Shown here: piece by piece, positions 47,247 to 56,444 of the stretch
Position numbering within the stretch: the stretch's first letter is position 1
How the letters are laid out: every line of letters starts with the position of its first letter
NCBI RefSeq assembly: GCF_001425025.1
Contig: NZ_LMDE01000010.1
Location: forward strand, 392,212-456,211
DNA length: 64,000 nucleotides
Reading direction: 5' to 3'
Source of the DNA: Nocardioides sp. Root122
Lineage (GTDB): Bacteria > Actinomycetota > Actinomycetes > Propionibacteriales > Nocardioidaceae
Notes under the pieces: generated by a model
What the model saw: the letters and a program-made list of their open reading frames with translations, nothing else
Database searches by the model: none
Told to the model about the DNA's origin: nothing
Program-made: the position numbers and the translations under genes

Positions 47247-50200
47247 GGTTCCGTCTACGGGTGCTCGCGGGCGTTCTCGCCCTGGTGGCCCTGGCGTTCT
47301 CGCAGGCACCCGGGTTCCTGACGTTCGACACGAAGTTCGACCTCGTCGTCGACCCCTGGCACTACCTCGAGCGTGGGCTCCACCTGTGGGACTCCAACGG
47401 CGCGATCGGTCAGCTCCAGAACCAGGCCTACGGCTACCTCTGGCCCATGGGTCCCTTCTTCGCGCTGGGAACCGCGGCCGGCATCCCGGGCTGGGCCGTG
47501 CAGCGGCTGTTCATGGCGTTGGTCCTGGCGGTCGCATTCAGCGGGACGGCGTACGTCGCACGAGCGCTGGGCGTGCGTTCGCACCTGGCCTGCGTGCTGG
47601 CAGCCTTCGCCTACGCGCTGTCGCCACGCATGCTCACGACCGTGGGCACCATCTCGATCGAGGCGTGGCCATCGGCACTCGCGCCATGGGTCCTGCTTCC
47701 TCTCGTCATCGGATCGACGCGGGGATCGCCCCGGCGCGCAGCGGCTCTGGCTGCCCTGGCCGTGGCCATGACCGGTGGGGTCAACGCCACCGCGAGCTTC
47801 GCTGTGATCCCCGTTGCCGCGATCTGGCTGCTCACCCGCAGTCGCGGGCCGCGGAAGCGCAGCCTGATGCTGTGGTGGCCGGTGTTCACCGCGCTCGGCA
47901 CGTTGTGGTGGCTCATCCCGCTGTTCCTGCTCGGTGCCTACAGCCCGCCGTTCCTGGACTTCATCGAGTCCGCGACCCTCACCACGACCCCCACGACGCT
48001 CTTCGACTCGCTGCGGGGCACCTCCCACTGGCTGCCGTACCTCGACACGCGCTGGAGGGCCGGCAACGACCTGGTCACCGACGGCTACCTCGCGCTCAAC
48101 AGCGGTGTGGTCCTGATGCTCGGCCTCCTCGGGCTGATGCGGCGGGACAACCAGCACCGGTTCTTCCTCGCCCTGTGCCTGCTCCTGGGCCTGCTGATGG
48201 TGGGCATGGGGCACCTGGGCGCGGTGCAGGGCTGGTTCGCCCCACAGCTCCACGAGGCGCTCGACGGCGTCCTCGCCGCCGCCCGCAACGTGCACAAGTT
48301 CGACCCGATCATCCGGCTTCCGCTGGTGCTCGGGCTGGCCATGCTGATCGACGGCCTGAAGGCTCCATCGGTCCTGCCGGGCGCCCGTCGATCGGTCGAG
48401 GCCTCACCCGCGGCGTACCGCTCCGTTGCCTGGCTCGCCGTGGTCGCCGTCCTCGGCGCCGGTCTTCCCGGCATCGTGGGCCGGATGGCTCCCGACAGGC
48501 TCGTGGGTGAGGTGCCGGACTACTGGGTGGAGGCGGGCGCGTGGCTCGACGCCCAAGGAGACGAGGGCGCGGCGCTGATGTCGCCCGGGATCGGGGTCGC
48601 CCAGTTCGTCTGGGGCTCGACCAACGACGAACCCCTCGAGTTCCTGGTCGAGGAGGGACGCTTCGGGGTGAGGTCGAACATCCCGTTCGTCCCTCCGGGC
48701 AACATCCGTGCGCTCGACGCCGTCGAGGAGCGCCTGGCGCAGGGTCGTCCCTCGCGGGGCCTCGCGCCGTTCCTCGCGCGCGCCGGCGTGCGCTACCTCG
48801 TCGTGCGCAACGACGTCATCAAGGCGCCCGACATCCCCGACACCGTCCTGCTGCACCAGGCCCTGGACGGGTCGCCGGGGCTGCGCCGGTTGACCGGGTT
48901 CGGACCTGACCTGGGCAGCGCCGCCTATCTCCTCGAGGACGGGGAGCGCAACGTCATCAACGGCGGGTGGCAGACCAACTACCGCGCGATCGAGATCTAC
49001 GAGGTGGAGGCCGGCGGCCCGGGCGCCGTCGCGTCGGACGAGCTCCCTGTCGTCGTGGGCGGACCCGAGTCCCTGCTCGACCTCGCAGACGCGGGCGTCC
49101 TCGACGAGGAACCGACGGTGCTCGCGACCGATGCAGACCAGGACGTGGCGCCGTCGGGTCCCTTGGTCCTCACCGACGGCTACCGCGACCGCGAGCGCTT
49201 CTTCGGGCAGCTCCACGACGGCTACTCGGCCACGACGCTCCCGGACGAGCCGCGCCACAGCGAGCACCCCACGAAGGACTTCTACGTCAACAAGGGCGAC
49301 GACCGGTGGCGCACTCGAGCGGTCCTGGACGGGGCCAGGTCCGTCGTTGCGTCCAGCTCGATGGGAGACGCGAACGGTGCGGGGGGCGCGCGACCGGCTC
49401 AGTCGGCGTTCGCGGCGGTCGATGGTGACGACTCGACCCAGTGGGCGTCGAACCCGAGCGACGACGATCGCCCGACCTGGACGTTGGAGCTGGCGTCCCA
49501 GCAGAGCCTTGCGAGCGTGTCGCTGGTCGGCGGCATCAGCGCGCCGTCGTTCCAGACCGTGCGTGTGGTGACCGAGAACGGCCCCAGTGAGGCGGTCGAC
49601 CTCGGCCCCGCCGAGCGAGCGAGCGTGACGCTCCCCGAGGGGCCCACCTCGTGGCTGCGCGTGGAGACCGTCGGCCAGGCAGCCGACGTCCCGGCCGCGC
49701 TGGCCGAGGTCGAGGTGCCGGGCGTGACGGTGGAGAAGCGTCTGCAGCTGCCCAGCACTCCCGAGGTGTGGGGGACACCCGATGCGATCCTCCTCACGGC
49801 CGCGCAGGACGGTCGCACGGGATGTGTCGAGGTGGACGACGACGTGCGCTGCCAGCCGGGTCGAAACGTGGCGGGGGAGGAGGAGACCGGCTTCCGGCGC
49901 CGGTTGGAGCTCCCCGCGGACCAGGCGTACGACGCCGACCTCTGGGTCCGCCCCCGCGCCGGACGTGTCGTGGAGGAGGCACTCCTCGAGGACCTCCCGG
50001 TGAGCGTGACGTCGTCGAGCCAGGCCGTCCCCGACGTGCGGGCGTCGGCGCTCGCCGCCCTGGACGGGGACCCCGGCACCGCGTGGATGGCGAGCAGCGG
50101 CGACTTCCGTCCCACGCTGGAGGTGCGCTGGGTGGGTCGCTCCCGGGTCACGGGGATCACGGTCAGCATCGACCCCGCCACGGGCGGGCGTCTGCCGACC

Positions 50201-51322
50201 CGGGTGCGGCTCACCTACCGCGGCGGCTCGCAGGAGGTCGACGTCGACGCGTCGGGGCGGGCCGAGATCCCGGCTGTGCGCACCGACTTCCTCGACGTGG
50301 AGGTCCTGCAGACGGACTTCACCAGCAGCATCGGCTTCGACCAGTCGGTCACGTCGCTGGCGGCGGCCATCGGCGAGATGCGCATCGAGGGCGCTCCCTT
50401 CACCAGCCTTGCGCCGCCCGAGCAGGAGCGGGAGCTGCCCTGCGGCTCCGGACCGGACGTCACCGTCGACGGCGTCCGCCACACGACGCGCGTCACGACC
50501 TCCCCGGCCGGCATCTTCCGCGGCGAGGAGCTGCCCGCCGTGCTGTGCGGTGGGCAGACGCTTCGCCTGCACGACGGCATCAATGACGTCGACGTCGAGA
50601 GCAGCGACGTCTTCAGCGCCACGCGGCTGGTGCTCCGGACTCCGTCGTGGACCTCCTCCGGCTCGACCCCGGTCCCGTGGTCCGGGCACGACGCCGACTC
50701 GCGCACCGCACGTCCGCCGGCCGGATCCTCGGTCCTCGCATTCCGCGAGAACGGCAACCGCGGCTGGACCGCCGAGCGCGACGGCACGGCGCTCACGGCC
50801 GTGCGGGTGGACGGGTGGCAGCAGGGCTGGCTGCTCGACGACGGTGGCGCCGGCCCGGTCGTGGAGCGCTACGCACCTGAGGCCGGCTACAGGTGGGGCC
50901 TGCTCGCCGGGCTCATCACCGCGCTGGCACTGCTGGGGATCGTGCTGTTCTGGTGGCGTCGTCCACCGAAGGACCGACCCGGTCCCGTGGGACCTGCCGA
51001 GGTGCATCCTGTCGTGTGGACGGCGGTCGCCGCGGTCGCTGTGGGCCTGCTGGCCGGGTGGAGCGGCCTCGCCGTGCTGCTGGTCACCTACGCCGTCGGT
51101 GTACCGCTGGGGCGGCGGTTCCCGGACGTGCGCGACGCCCTGCTCGCCTCGGCAGTGGTGGCTGCTGCCTTCTTCTACGCCGTGCACCCCTGGGGCAACT
51201 ACTGGGCAGGTGCCGGCGCCTGGCCTCAGCTGTTGAGCGTGGTCGCGCTGGGCGGGGTGCTGCTGGGGGTTGCCGAGCCGACGTGGCGCAGCCGCATGAC
51301 CGGCGTCTCGACGAAACGGTAG
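47213..51322 (+). CDS. aftD: AftD-like alpha-(1->3)-arabinofuranosyltransferase
   Basis: A 1369-residue giant membrane protein, close to mycobacterial AftD (about 1400), which branches arabinan using decaprenyl-phospho-arabinose outside the membrane. Residues about 15-400 form the GT-C core with some ten helices; FLTFDTKFDLVVDPWHYLERGLH carries the acidic catalytic-loop pattern. The middle is extracytoplasmic with two discoidin (F5/8C-like) carbohydrate-binding domains (near DSTQWASN, about 741, and GTAWMASS, about 956). Four helices close the protein (about 1226-1360). The GTG at 47213 lies within the methyltransferase gene; a GTG at 47261 is an alternative. Its last 97 bases overlap the convergent acyltransferase gene. 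Confidence 0.88.
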   Translation: MEPRDRDQEALRFRLRVLAGVLALVALAFSQAPGFLTFDTKFDLVVDPWHYLERGLHLWDSNGAIGQLQNQAYGYLWPMGPFFALGTAAGIPGWAVQRLFMALVLAVAFSGTAYVARALGVRSHLACVLAAFAYALSPRMLTTVGTISIEAWPSALAPWVLLPLVIGSTRGSPRRAAALAALAVAMTGGVNATASFAVIPVAAIWLLTRSRGPRKRSLMLWWPVFTALGTLWWLIPLFLLGAYSPPFLDFIESATLTTTPTTLFDSLRGTSHWLPYLDTRWRAGNDLVTDGYLALNSGVVLMLGLLGLMRRDNQHRFFLALCLLLGLLMVGMGHLGAVQGWFAPQLHEALDGVLAAARNVHKFDPIIRLPLVLGLAMLIDGLKAPSVLPGARRSVEASPAAYRSVAWLAVVAVLGAGLPGIVGRMAPDRLVGEVPDYWVEAGAWLDAQGDEGAALMSPGIGVAQFVWGSTNDEPLEFLVEEGRFGVRSNIPFVPPGNIRALDAVEERLAQGRPSRGLAPFLARAGVRYLVVRNDVIKAPDIPDTVLLHQALDGSPGLRRLTGFGPDLGSAAYLLEDGERNVINGGWQTNYRAIEIYEVEAGGPGAVASDELPVVVGGPESLLDLADAGVLDEEPTVLATDADQDVAPSGPLVLTDGYRDRERFFGQLHDGYSATTLPDEPRHSEHPTKDFYVNKGDDRWRTRAVLDGARSVVASSSMGDANGAGGARPAQSAFAAVDGDDSTQWASNPSDDDRPTWTLELASQQSLASVSLVGGISAPSFQTVRVVTENGPSEAVDLGPAERASVTLPEGPTSWLRVETVGQAADVPAALAEVEVPGVTVEKRLQLPSTPEVWGTPDAILLTAAQDGRTGCVEVDDDVRCQPGRNVAGEEETGFRRRLELPADQAYDADLWVRPRAGRVVEEALLEDLPVSVTSSSQAVPDVRASALAALDGDPGTAWMASSGDFRPTLEVRWVGRSRVTGITVSIDPATGGRLPTRVRLTYRGGSQEVDVDASGRAEIPAVRTDFLDVEVLQTDFTSSIGFDQSVTSLAAAIGEMRIEGAPFTSLAPPEQERELPCGSGPDVTVDGVRHTTRVTTSPAGIFRGEELPAVLCGGQTLRLHDGINDVDVESSDVFSATRLVLRTPSWTSSGSTPVPWSGHDADSRTARPPAGSSVLAFRENGNRGWTAERDGTALTAVRVDGWQQGWLLDDGGAGPVVERYAPEAGYRWGLLAGLITALALLGIVLFWWRRPPKDRPGPVGPAEVHPVVWTAVAAVAVGLLAGWSGLAVLLVTYAVGVPLGRRFPDVRDALLASAVVAAAFFYAVHPWGNYWAGAGAWPQLLSVVALGGVLLGVAEPTWRSRMTGVSTKR

Positions 51323-52503
51323 GCGAGCTCGGCCAACGGGACCGTGATGACGAGGGTGAGCGCCAGCACGGGAAGCAGGTCGTTGCCCTCGAACATCGTG
51401 TAGGGCGTCGCCCAGTAGACCAGGTGCAGGACCACCAGGTGCAGGCAGAACACGGCGTACGAGATGTGGCCCAGGCGGCGCACGGACCGGCGCGACATGA
51501 ATCGCGCATAGCCTGACTCCGGGTCGGCGAACACCCCGGTGAGCACCAGCACGCCGCCGATCAGCGCGTAGAGCACCTGACGGGTGAGGGCCTCTGCGGG
51601 GGTGGGCAGGTCGAAGAGCATGGGGCCGCTCAACGGCGTTGCCGCGACCACGAGCAGGCTGCCTGCGATCGCCCAGCAGACCCCGGGCTGTCGTGCCAGT
51701 GCGACGAGCCAGTAGAGGCGCGGCGCGCCGCTCGAGCGCGTGACGAGCACGTGCGCCCAGGCCAGGGCGAGGCCCGCCGTGAACCACATGAGGTAGTTGG
51801 GCAGCCACTGGGACGCCAGGCCGACCCCCGCGTCGCGCAGGCGCTCGTTGACCGACAGCGTCCAGACCAGGTTGAGGACGACCAGCGACACCGCCAGCCC
51901 CATCACCCGTCGCGTGGTCGGCCGCCGACCGCCGGTCGCGCCGACGACGACCATGAGGAGCGGCAGCACCAGGTAGAAGGAGACCTCCGTGGCCAGGCTC
52001 CACATCTGCGTCTGGCCGGGTCGCAGGGCATCGCTGAGGTAGATGTCGCTCATCGTCAGCGCCTTGGCCCAGGCGCCGGCACCGGCGTCGGAGTTGGCCT
52101 CCACGAACACCATGGCCGGCACCACGCCGATGACGTACAGCGGGTAGATGCGCAGGAATCGCTTCCAGTAGTAGCGCAGGCTCGAGTCGTGCGGACGCCC
52201 CCGCTGCGCCGCCGCGAAGTACTGGTGGGCGAGCAGGAACCCCGAGAGCACGAAGAAGAGCGCCACCCCGACATCGAGGCGCGGCAGCATGCGACCCACG
52301 ATCCCGTGTCGGAAGTAGTCGCCGGTCCAGAACGTGACATGGGTGAGGACGACGGCGAAGGCGCCGACCGCACGCAACGGGTCCAGGACGGGGAAGATGG
52401 GCGTGGCGCCGCCGTCGCTCTGGTGGCGGACGTGGTCGAGCTGCTGGGCGGAGTCGGCGGCGTGCGCGGTGGCGTCGGGGTCGGAGTCGGTGGTGTGTGT
52501 CAT
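51226..52503 (-). CDS. acyltransferase-3 family membrane protein
   Basis: A 425-residue protein with about ten helices, of the OafA/acyltransferase-3 type. PVLDPLRAVGAFAVVLTHVTFW holds the conserved His; YWKRFLRIYPLYVIGV is the RxxRIxP motif; LDVGVALFFVLSGFLLAHQYF is characteristic. It would O-acylate a glycan or lipid at the outer membrane face. The N-terminal 40 residues are polar and likely disordered. The ATG at 52501-52503 overlaps the upstream gene stop (ATGA). The C-terminal 31 codons lie within the 3' end of the aftD-like gene on the other strand. Confidence 0.9.
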   Translation of the reverse strand: MTHTTDSDPDATAHAADSAQQLDHVRHQSDGGATPIFPVLDPLRAVGAFAVVLTHVTFWTGDYFRHGIVGRMLPRLDVGVALFFVLSGFLLAHQYFAAAQRGRPHDSSLRYYWKRFLRIYPLYVIGVVPAMVFVEANSDAGAGAWAKALTMSDIYLSDALRPGQTQMWSLATEVSFYLVLPLLMVVVGATGGRRPTTRRVMGLAVSLVVLNLVWTLSVNERLRDAGVGLASQWLPNYLMWFTAGLALAWAHVLVTRSSGAPRLYWLVALARQPGVCWAIAGSLLVVAATPLSGPMLFDLPTPAEALTRQVLYALIGGVLVLTGVFADPESGYARFMSRRSVRRLGHISYAVFCLHLVVLHLVYWATPYTMFEGNDLLPVLALTLVITVPLAELAYRFVETPVMRLRHVGSATPSSTPPSATTLNS

Positions 52504-54359
52504 GTCAACGGCCTTCCAGGGACCAGGTCTCCCACCTCGACCTTGTCGACGCAGACGGTCAGCGATGGGTCGATGCCCAGGAGCAGCACGGAGTCGAAAC
52601 CGGCCTCGACCCGGACGTAGAGCTGGTTGAGTCCTGCCCTGAGCACGCTGGAGACCGACGCGCCGCCGGCGACCACGCGCACCGGGCTCTCGCTCGGCGC
52701 CAGGTAGTTGATCCGCATCCACCACGTCCCGTCCACCACCGGCCCGTCGAGCGGGATGCTCTGCGTGCCGTCGTCGACCTGCCACCCGCAACCGGCGACG
52801 TCACCGGGCATGGTGGTGCGCACCGTCCGGAGGTCGGCGGCGGTGAGGTGACCGCCGTCGTCGACGACGGCCAAGGTGTGCGCCGCCTCGAGGAAGCGCG
52901 AGTCGGGCGACAGCATGCCCACGAGGCGCGGGAGCCGGTCCTCGGACCAGATGATCGGTGCCACGACGTCAGCCGGCAGTCCGGTGTCGGCCAGCGCCAA
53001 CGGGCCGGTCTCCCGCAGCTCGGACTGGAGCTCGCGGACGTAGTCGCGCGGCGGGGTGAAGTCGTGCCAGATCCTGGCGAAGCCGATCGAGGAGTACACC
53101 CCGGACACGCTGACCACCACGGCGAGGGCCACGGCTGCGGCGACCGGCACGCGGGGGGTGAACATCGGCGCCGGGCGCGGCTCGCTCGACCCGGCGGCCC
53201 CGGAGAGGGGCAGGTAGACCAGGCCGAGGGCCAGCGCCGTCATGGCCGCCGCGTCGGTGAGGTAGCGGTACTCCGCACCGGCGACGGGACCGACGAACGG
53301 TGCACGGCTCGACCACAGGAGCAGCAGCAGGATCACCAGGTAGCCGCCGAGGAGCGCCCACGCCCGGAGCGTACGACGACGCGTGAGGAACGCGTGCGTC
53401 GCGATGCCCGCGAGCACCACCCAGGAGAGGTGGGCGAACCACACGGGCGGGTCCGCGAACGCGGCCGGCGCCTGGGGCGACATCCACGTGAACGGCCCGC
53501 CGATGATCCCGGTGGCGTACGCAGTGCCGAGCATGCTGCTGGCGAGAGGACCGAGGAGGCCCCAGTCACGCTCCTGGGTGACGAGCGGGACGTAGGCCGC
53601 GTAGTACAGGATCGTGCCCAGGCCGACGCCCGCCGCTACCAGGGCGGCGAGCCAGTGGCGACGCACGAGCGTCGTCAACCGGCTCACGGGACCGCCCGTC
53701 GCGAACCATCCGTACGAGATGGCAGCGAGGACCGGGAAGATGGCGAGACCGCGGATGTCGGCGGCCAGGGCCACGGCGACGCTGGCCAGGGTCAGCACGG
53801 ACCAGGCGCGCCGGCCGGACCGCTCGTAGAGCACCCAGCACGTGATGGCGGCCAGCAGCCCCAGCTGCTGGCCGAGCTGGTTGACGGCGACCGCCCACCA
53901 CACGGTGGCCGGCATGGTGATGGGGGAGGAGAGGAAGACCAGGAGGGGCGGGACGATCCCCCACCGGAGCCCGAAGAGCGTGCGGAGCATCCAGACCGCA
54001 GCGAGCCCGACCAGCGCCTGGAACACGATGGTGACGGCCGCGGTGGCGGGCCAGGCGAAGAGTCCGCCGGCGACCGAGAGGTCGATCAGGAGGCGACCGA
54101 GGGGCATCAGGTGCCCACTGTGCGGCGTCATCAGGTAGTCGAGGCTGAACGGCTGCTCGAGACTGAAGCGCAGGAACTCGAAGTCGTCCTCCTGGAACCA
54201 GGCACCGAGCGCAGCCCAGGCGCGGAAGGCCGTGTGAGCCGAGACCAGCAGCAGGCACACGCCCCAGATCGCGAATCCGGAGCCGGGACGCGACGCCTCG
54301 CTGCGCACGGGAAGGTCGGTGGCCATCCTGCGACGGGTCGGCTCGCGGTGGATCGTCAC
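52500..54359 (-). CDS. GT-C-like polytopic membrane protein
   Basis: A 619-residue protein of unknown function with about 11-12 helices followed by a soluble C-terminal beta-rich domain (about 440-619). ALGAWFQEDDFEFLRFSLEQ in the first outer loop has the ED/DD pattern of GT-C glycosyltransferases, and SGHLMPLGRLLIDL follows. The C-terminal part (NYLAPSESPVRVVAGGASVS) could bind carbohydrate. Co-transcribed with the acyltransferase through a 4-base overlap, so the two may build and acylate the same glycan. The GTG start follows TATAGT by 6 bases; leaderless. Confidence 0.75.
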   Translation of the reverse strand: MTIHREPTRRRMATDLPVRSEASRPGSGFAIWGVCLLLVSAHTAFRAWAALGAWFQEDDFEFLRFSLEQPFSLDYLMTPHSGHLMPLGRLLIDLSVAGGLFAWPATAAVTIVFQALVGLAAVWMLRTLFGLRWGIVPPLLVFLSSPITMPATVWWAVAVNQLGQQLGLLAAITCWVLYERSGRRAWSVLTLASVAVALAADIRGLAIFPVLAAISYGWFATGGPVSRLTTLVRRHWLAALVAAGVGLGTILYYAAYVPLVTQERDWGLLGPLASSMLGTAYATGIIGGPFTWMSPQAPAAFADPPVWFAHLSWVVLAGIATHAFLTRRRTLRAWALLGGYLVILLLLLWSSRAPFVGPVAGAEYRYLTDAAAMTALALGLVYLPLSGAAGSSEPRPAPMFTPRVPVAAAVALAVVVSVSGVYSSIGFARIWHDFTPPRDYVRELQSELRETGPLALADTGLPADVVAPIIWSEDRLPRLVGMLSPDSRFLEAAHTLAVVDDGGHLTAADLRTVRTTMPGDVAGCGWQVDDGTQSIPLDGPVVDGTWWMRINYLAPSESPVRVVAGGASVSSVLRAGLNQLYVRVEAGFDSVLLLGIDPSLTVCVDKVEVGDLVPGRPLT

Positions 54360-54365
54360 GGGGGC

Positions 54366-54371
54366 ACTATA
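54366..54371 (-). promoter_or_regulatory. -10 box of leaderless GT-C/acyltransferase operon promoter
   Basis: TATAGT on the minus strand, 6 bases before the GTG at 54359; among the closest matches to TATAAT in the window. Confidence 0.55.
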
Positions 54372-54422
54372 GGCAGAGCCGGCACTGCATCACGGGCTCT
54401 TCAAAAGGCGGCGCGGATATGG

Positions 54423-54451
54423 CAGACAGGCTGCCTACTTGTTGGTAGCCT
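54423..54451 (+). promoter_or_regulatory. promoter of the DUF3068 gene
   Basis: CAGACA (54423-54428) and TAGCCT (54446-54451), 17-base spacer. The transcript has a leader with a strong GGAGGG Shine-Dalgarno sequence about 9 bases before the GTG. Confidence 0.55.
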
Positions 54452-54486
54452 TCGGCGACTCGTCGTTCCTTGGAGGGATATCCGTC

Positions 54487-55389
54487 GTGCGCAAGATCAT
54501 CGGTTGGGTGCTTCTGGCACTCGGGACCTTCCTGATCGTCATCGGCCTCATGGCCGCCGTGTGGGCTCCTGGTCAGGTCAAGCGGACTCCGCTCGACACC
54601 GACAGCACCACGCGTCTGTCGGGCAATGCCGACAAGCTCAACCCGGCCACCGGCGAGGTGGAGAACATCGACATCGTCGCGACCAGCATCACCGAGGCCG
54701 ACTCGGACCTCTCCGACGACGACGTCATCGTCTTCGCGAACTCGACCTGCCTCATCGTCGACGACGGCAGCGGCAGCGTGCCCGACTGTGTCGACGCCCA
54801 GGACCCCGAGGGCCGGCTCGTGACGGCGTCGACCGACGTCTTCGCCACCGACCGTTCCGACGGCATGGCCGTCAACGACTCGAAGTACCTCCCGCCGAGC
54901 GCCGAGGAGAAGGAGGGGCTCGTGAACAAGTGGCCCTTCGACGCCGAGAAGAAGACGTACCCCTACTGGGACGGCATGCTCGGCGAGGCCGTGGACGCCG
55001 AGTACGACGGGACCGAGGACCAGGACGGTCTCGAGACCTACCGCTACCACGTGCTGGTCGAGAACGCCTCCACCGAGGTCATCGACGGTGTGGACGGCGT
55101 GTACTCGCAGGACAAGTACCTCTGGATCGACCCGACGACCGGCGCGATCATCAACCAGACGCAGCACGAGGTGCGCAAGCTCGAGGACGGCTCGACCATC
55201 CTTGACATGAACCTCGCCTTCACCGAGGACCAGGTCTCGGCCAACGTCAAGGACGCCGAGGACAACGGCCAGCAGCTGGGCCTCCTGACCCGCACCGTCC
55301 CGCTCGTCGGCATCATCGGCGGCATCCTCGCGCTCCTCGTCGGCGCCTTCCTGGTGCGGGCGGCGGGCCGCGAGGAGTCGGCAGCCTGA
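54487..55389 (+). CDS. DUF3068/PorA-family membrane protein
   Basis: A 300-residue protein with a membrane helix at each end (IGWVLLALGTFLIVIGLMAAVW and VGIIGGILALLVGAFLV) and a large external domain between. GLETYRYHVLVENAS and DKYLWIDPTTGAIINQTQHEV are typical of DUF3068 (PF11271, named after PorA). The middle region is acidic with no catalytic motif seen. Despite the family name, pore activity is not shown for such proteins outside mycolate-containing genera. The GTG at 54487 has a good Shine-Dalgarno sequence; divergent from the GT-C gene and 77 bases upstream of moxR. Confidence 0.83.
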   Translation: MRKIIGWVLLALGTFLIVIGLMAAVWAPGQVKRTPLDTDSTTRLSGNADKLNPATGEVENIDIVATSITEADSDLSDDDVIVFANSTCLIVDDGSGSVPDCVDAQDPEGRLVTASTDVFATDRSDGMAVNDSKYLPPSAEEKEGLVNKWPFDAEKKTYPYWDGMLGEAVDAEYDGTEDQDGLETYRYHVLVENASTEVIDGVDGVYSQDKYLWIDPTTGAIINQTQHEVRKLEDGSTILDMNLAFTEDQVSANVKDAEDNGQQLGLLTRTVPLVGIIGGILALLVGAFLVRAAGREESAA

Positions 55390-55466
55390 GGCAGTGGGCG
55401 GGGCGGGCCGAGCCTGCCCCGCCGCACCATCCCGCGAGCCGACTCGAGAGGTAGTTCCTCGTCCGC

Positions 55467-56444
55467 ATGACTGACATGGCGACCGTCCACACCGACGACG
55501 TCCGCTGGTACGCCGACACGTTCGAGCGGGTCGTGCACAACGTGGAGTCGGCAGTCCTCGGCAAGAAGCACGTCGTACGCCTGGCACTGACGTGCCTGGT
55601 CTCCGGCGGCCACCTCCTGCTGGAGGACCTGCCGGGCACCGGCAAGACGATGCTGGCGCGCGCGCTGGCGAAGTCACTGGACTGCTCGTTCGCGCGCATC
55701 CAGTTCACGCCCGACCTGCTGCCCTCCGACGTCACCGGCGTCACGGTCTACGACCAGGCGCACGGGGAGTTCACGTTCCACCCCGGGCCGGTCTTCCACA
55801 GCCTGGTGCTCGCGGACGAGATCAACCGGGCCTCGCCCAAGACCCAGTCCGCGCTGCTCGAGGTCATGGAGGAGGGGCACGTCACCGTCGACGGCCGCAC
55901 CCACGACGTGGGCCGGCTGTTCATGGTCATCGCGACCCAGAACCCGATCGAGCAGGCGGGCACCTACCAGCTCCCCGAGGCCCAGCTCGACCGCTTCCTG
56001 ATGCGCACCAGCGTCGGGCACCCGGACGCCGAGTCGACCGAGGCGCTCCTGGCTGAGTCGCGGGTACGCGACCGGGCGGCGGGACTGACCCCGGTCGTCG
56101 GAGCGTCCGAGATCACCCAGATGGCCCAGCTGGCCGACATGGTGCACGTCGACCGGGCCATCATCAGCTACGTACGCCGCCTCGCCGAGGCCTCGCGCGA
56201 CGTGCCGGACGTCCGGATCGGGCTGTCGACCCGGGGATCGCTGGCATGGATCCGCGCCGCCAAGGCGTGGGCCCTCGCGGAGGGGCGCGGCCACGTCGTG
56301 CCGGAGGACGTCGCGACCCTGGCGCGACCCGTCCTCGGCCACCGCCTGCTGATGGCGTCGGGCGCCGCGTTCGGTGGTGTCACCCCCGAGGAGGTCATCG
56401 ACAACCTGCTGGCCCAGGTCTCGGTGCCTCGCGACCACGCGTGA
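55467..56444 (+). CDS. MoxR-family AAA+ ATPase
   Basis: A 325-residue chaperone-like ATPase. Walker A is EDLPGTGKTMLARAL, Walker B LVLADEINRASPKTQSALLEVMEE, sensor 1 region MVIATQNPIEQAGTYQLPEAQLDRF; the lid includes VRIGLSTRGSLAWIRAAKAWA. MoxR proteins assist maturation or assembly of partner complexes, usually with DUF58 and transglutaminase-like proteins, which follow here. Its stop overlaps the next GTG by 4 bases. TAGTTC at 55452 is a doubtful -10. Confidence 0.94.
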   Translation: MTDMATVHTDDVRWYADTFERVVHNVESAVLGKKHVVRLALTCLVSGGHLLLEDLPGTGKTMLARALAKSLDCSFARIQFTPDLLPSDVTGVTVYDQAHGEFTFHPGPVFHSLVLADEINRASPKTQSALLEVMEEGHVTVDGRTHDVGRLFMVIATQNPIEQAGTYQLPEAQLDRFLMRTSVGHPDAESTEALLAESRVRDRAAGLTPVVGASEITQMAQLADMVHVDRAIISYVRRLAEASRDVPDVRIGLSTRGSLAWIRAAKAWALAEGRGHVVPEDVATLARPVLGHRLLMASGAAFGGVTPEEVIDNLLAQVSVPRDHA

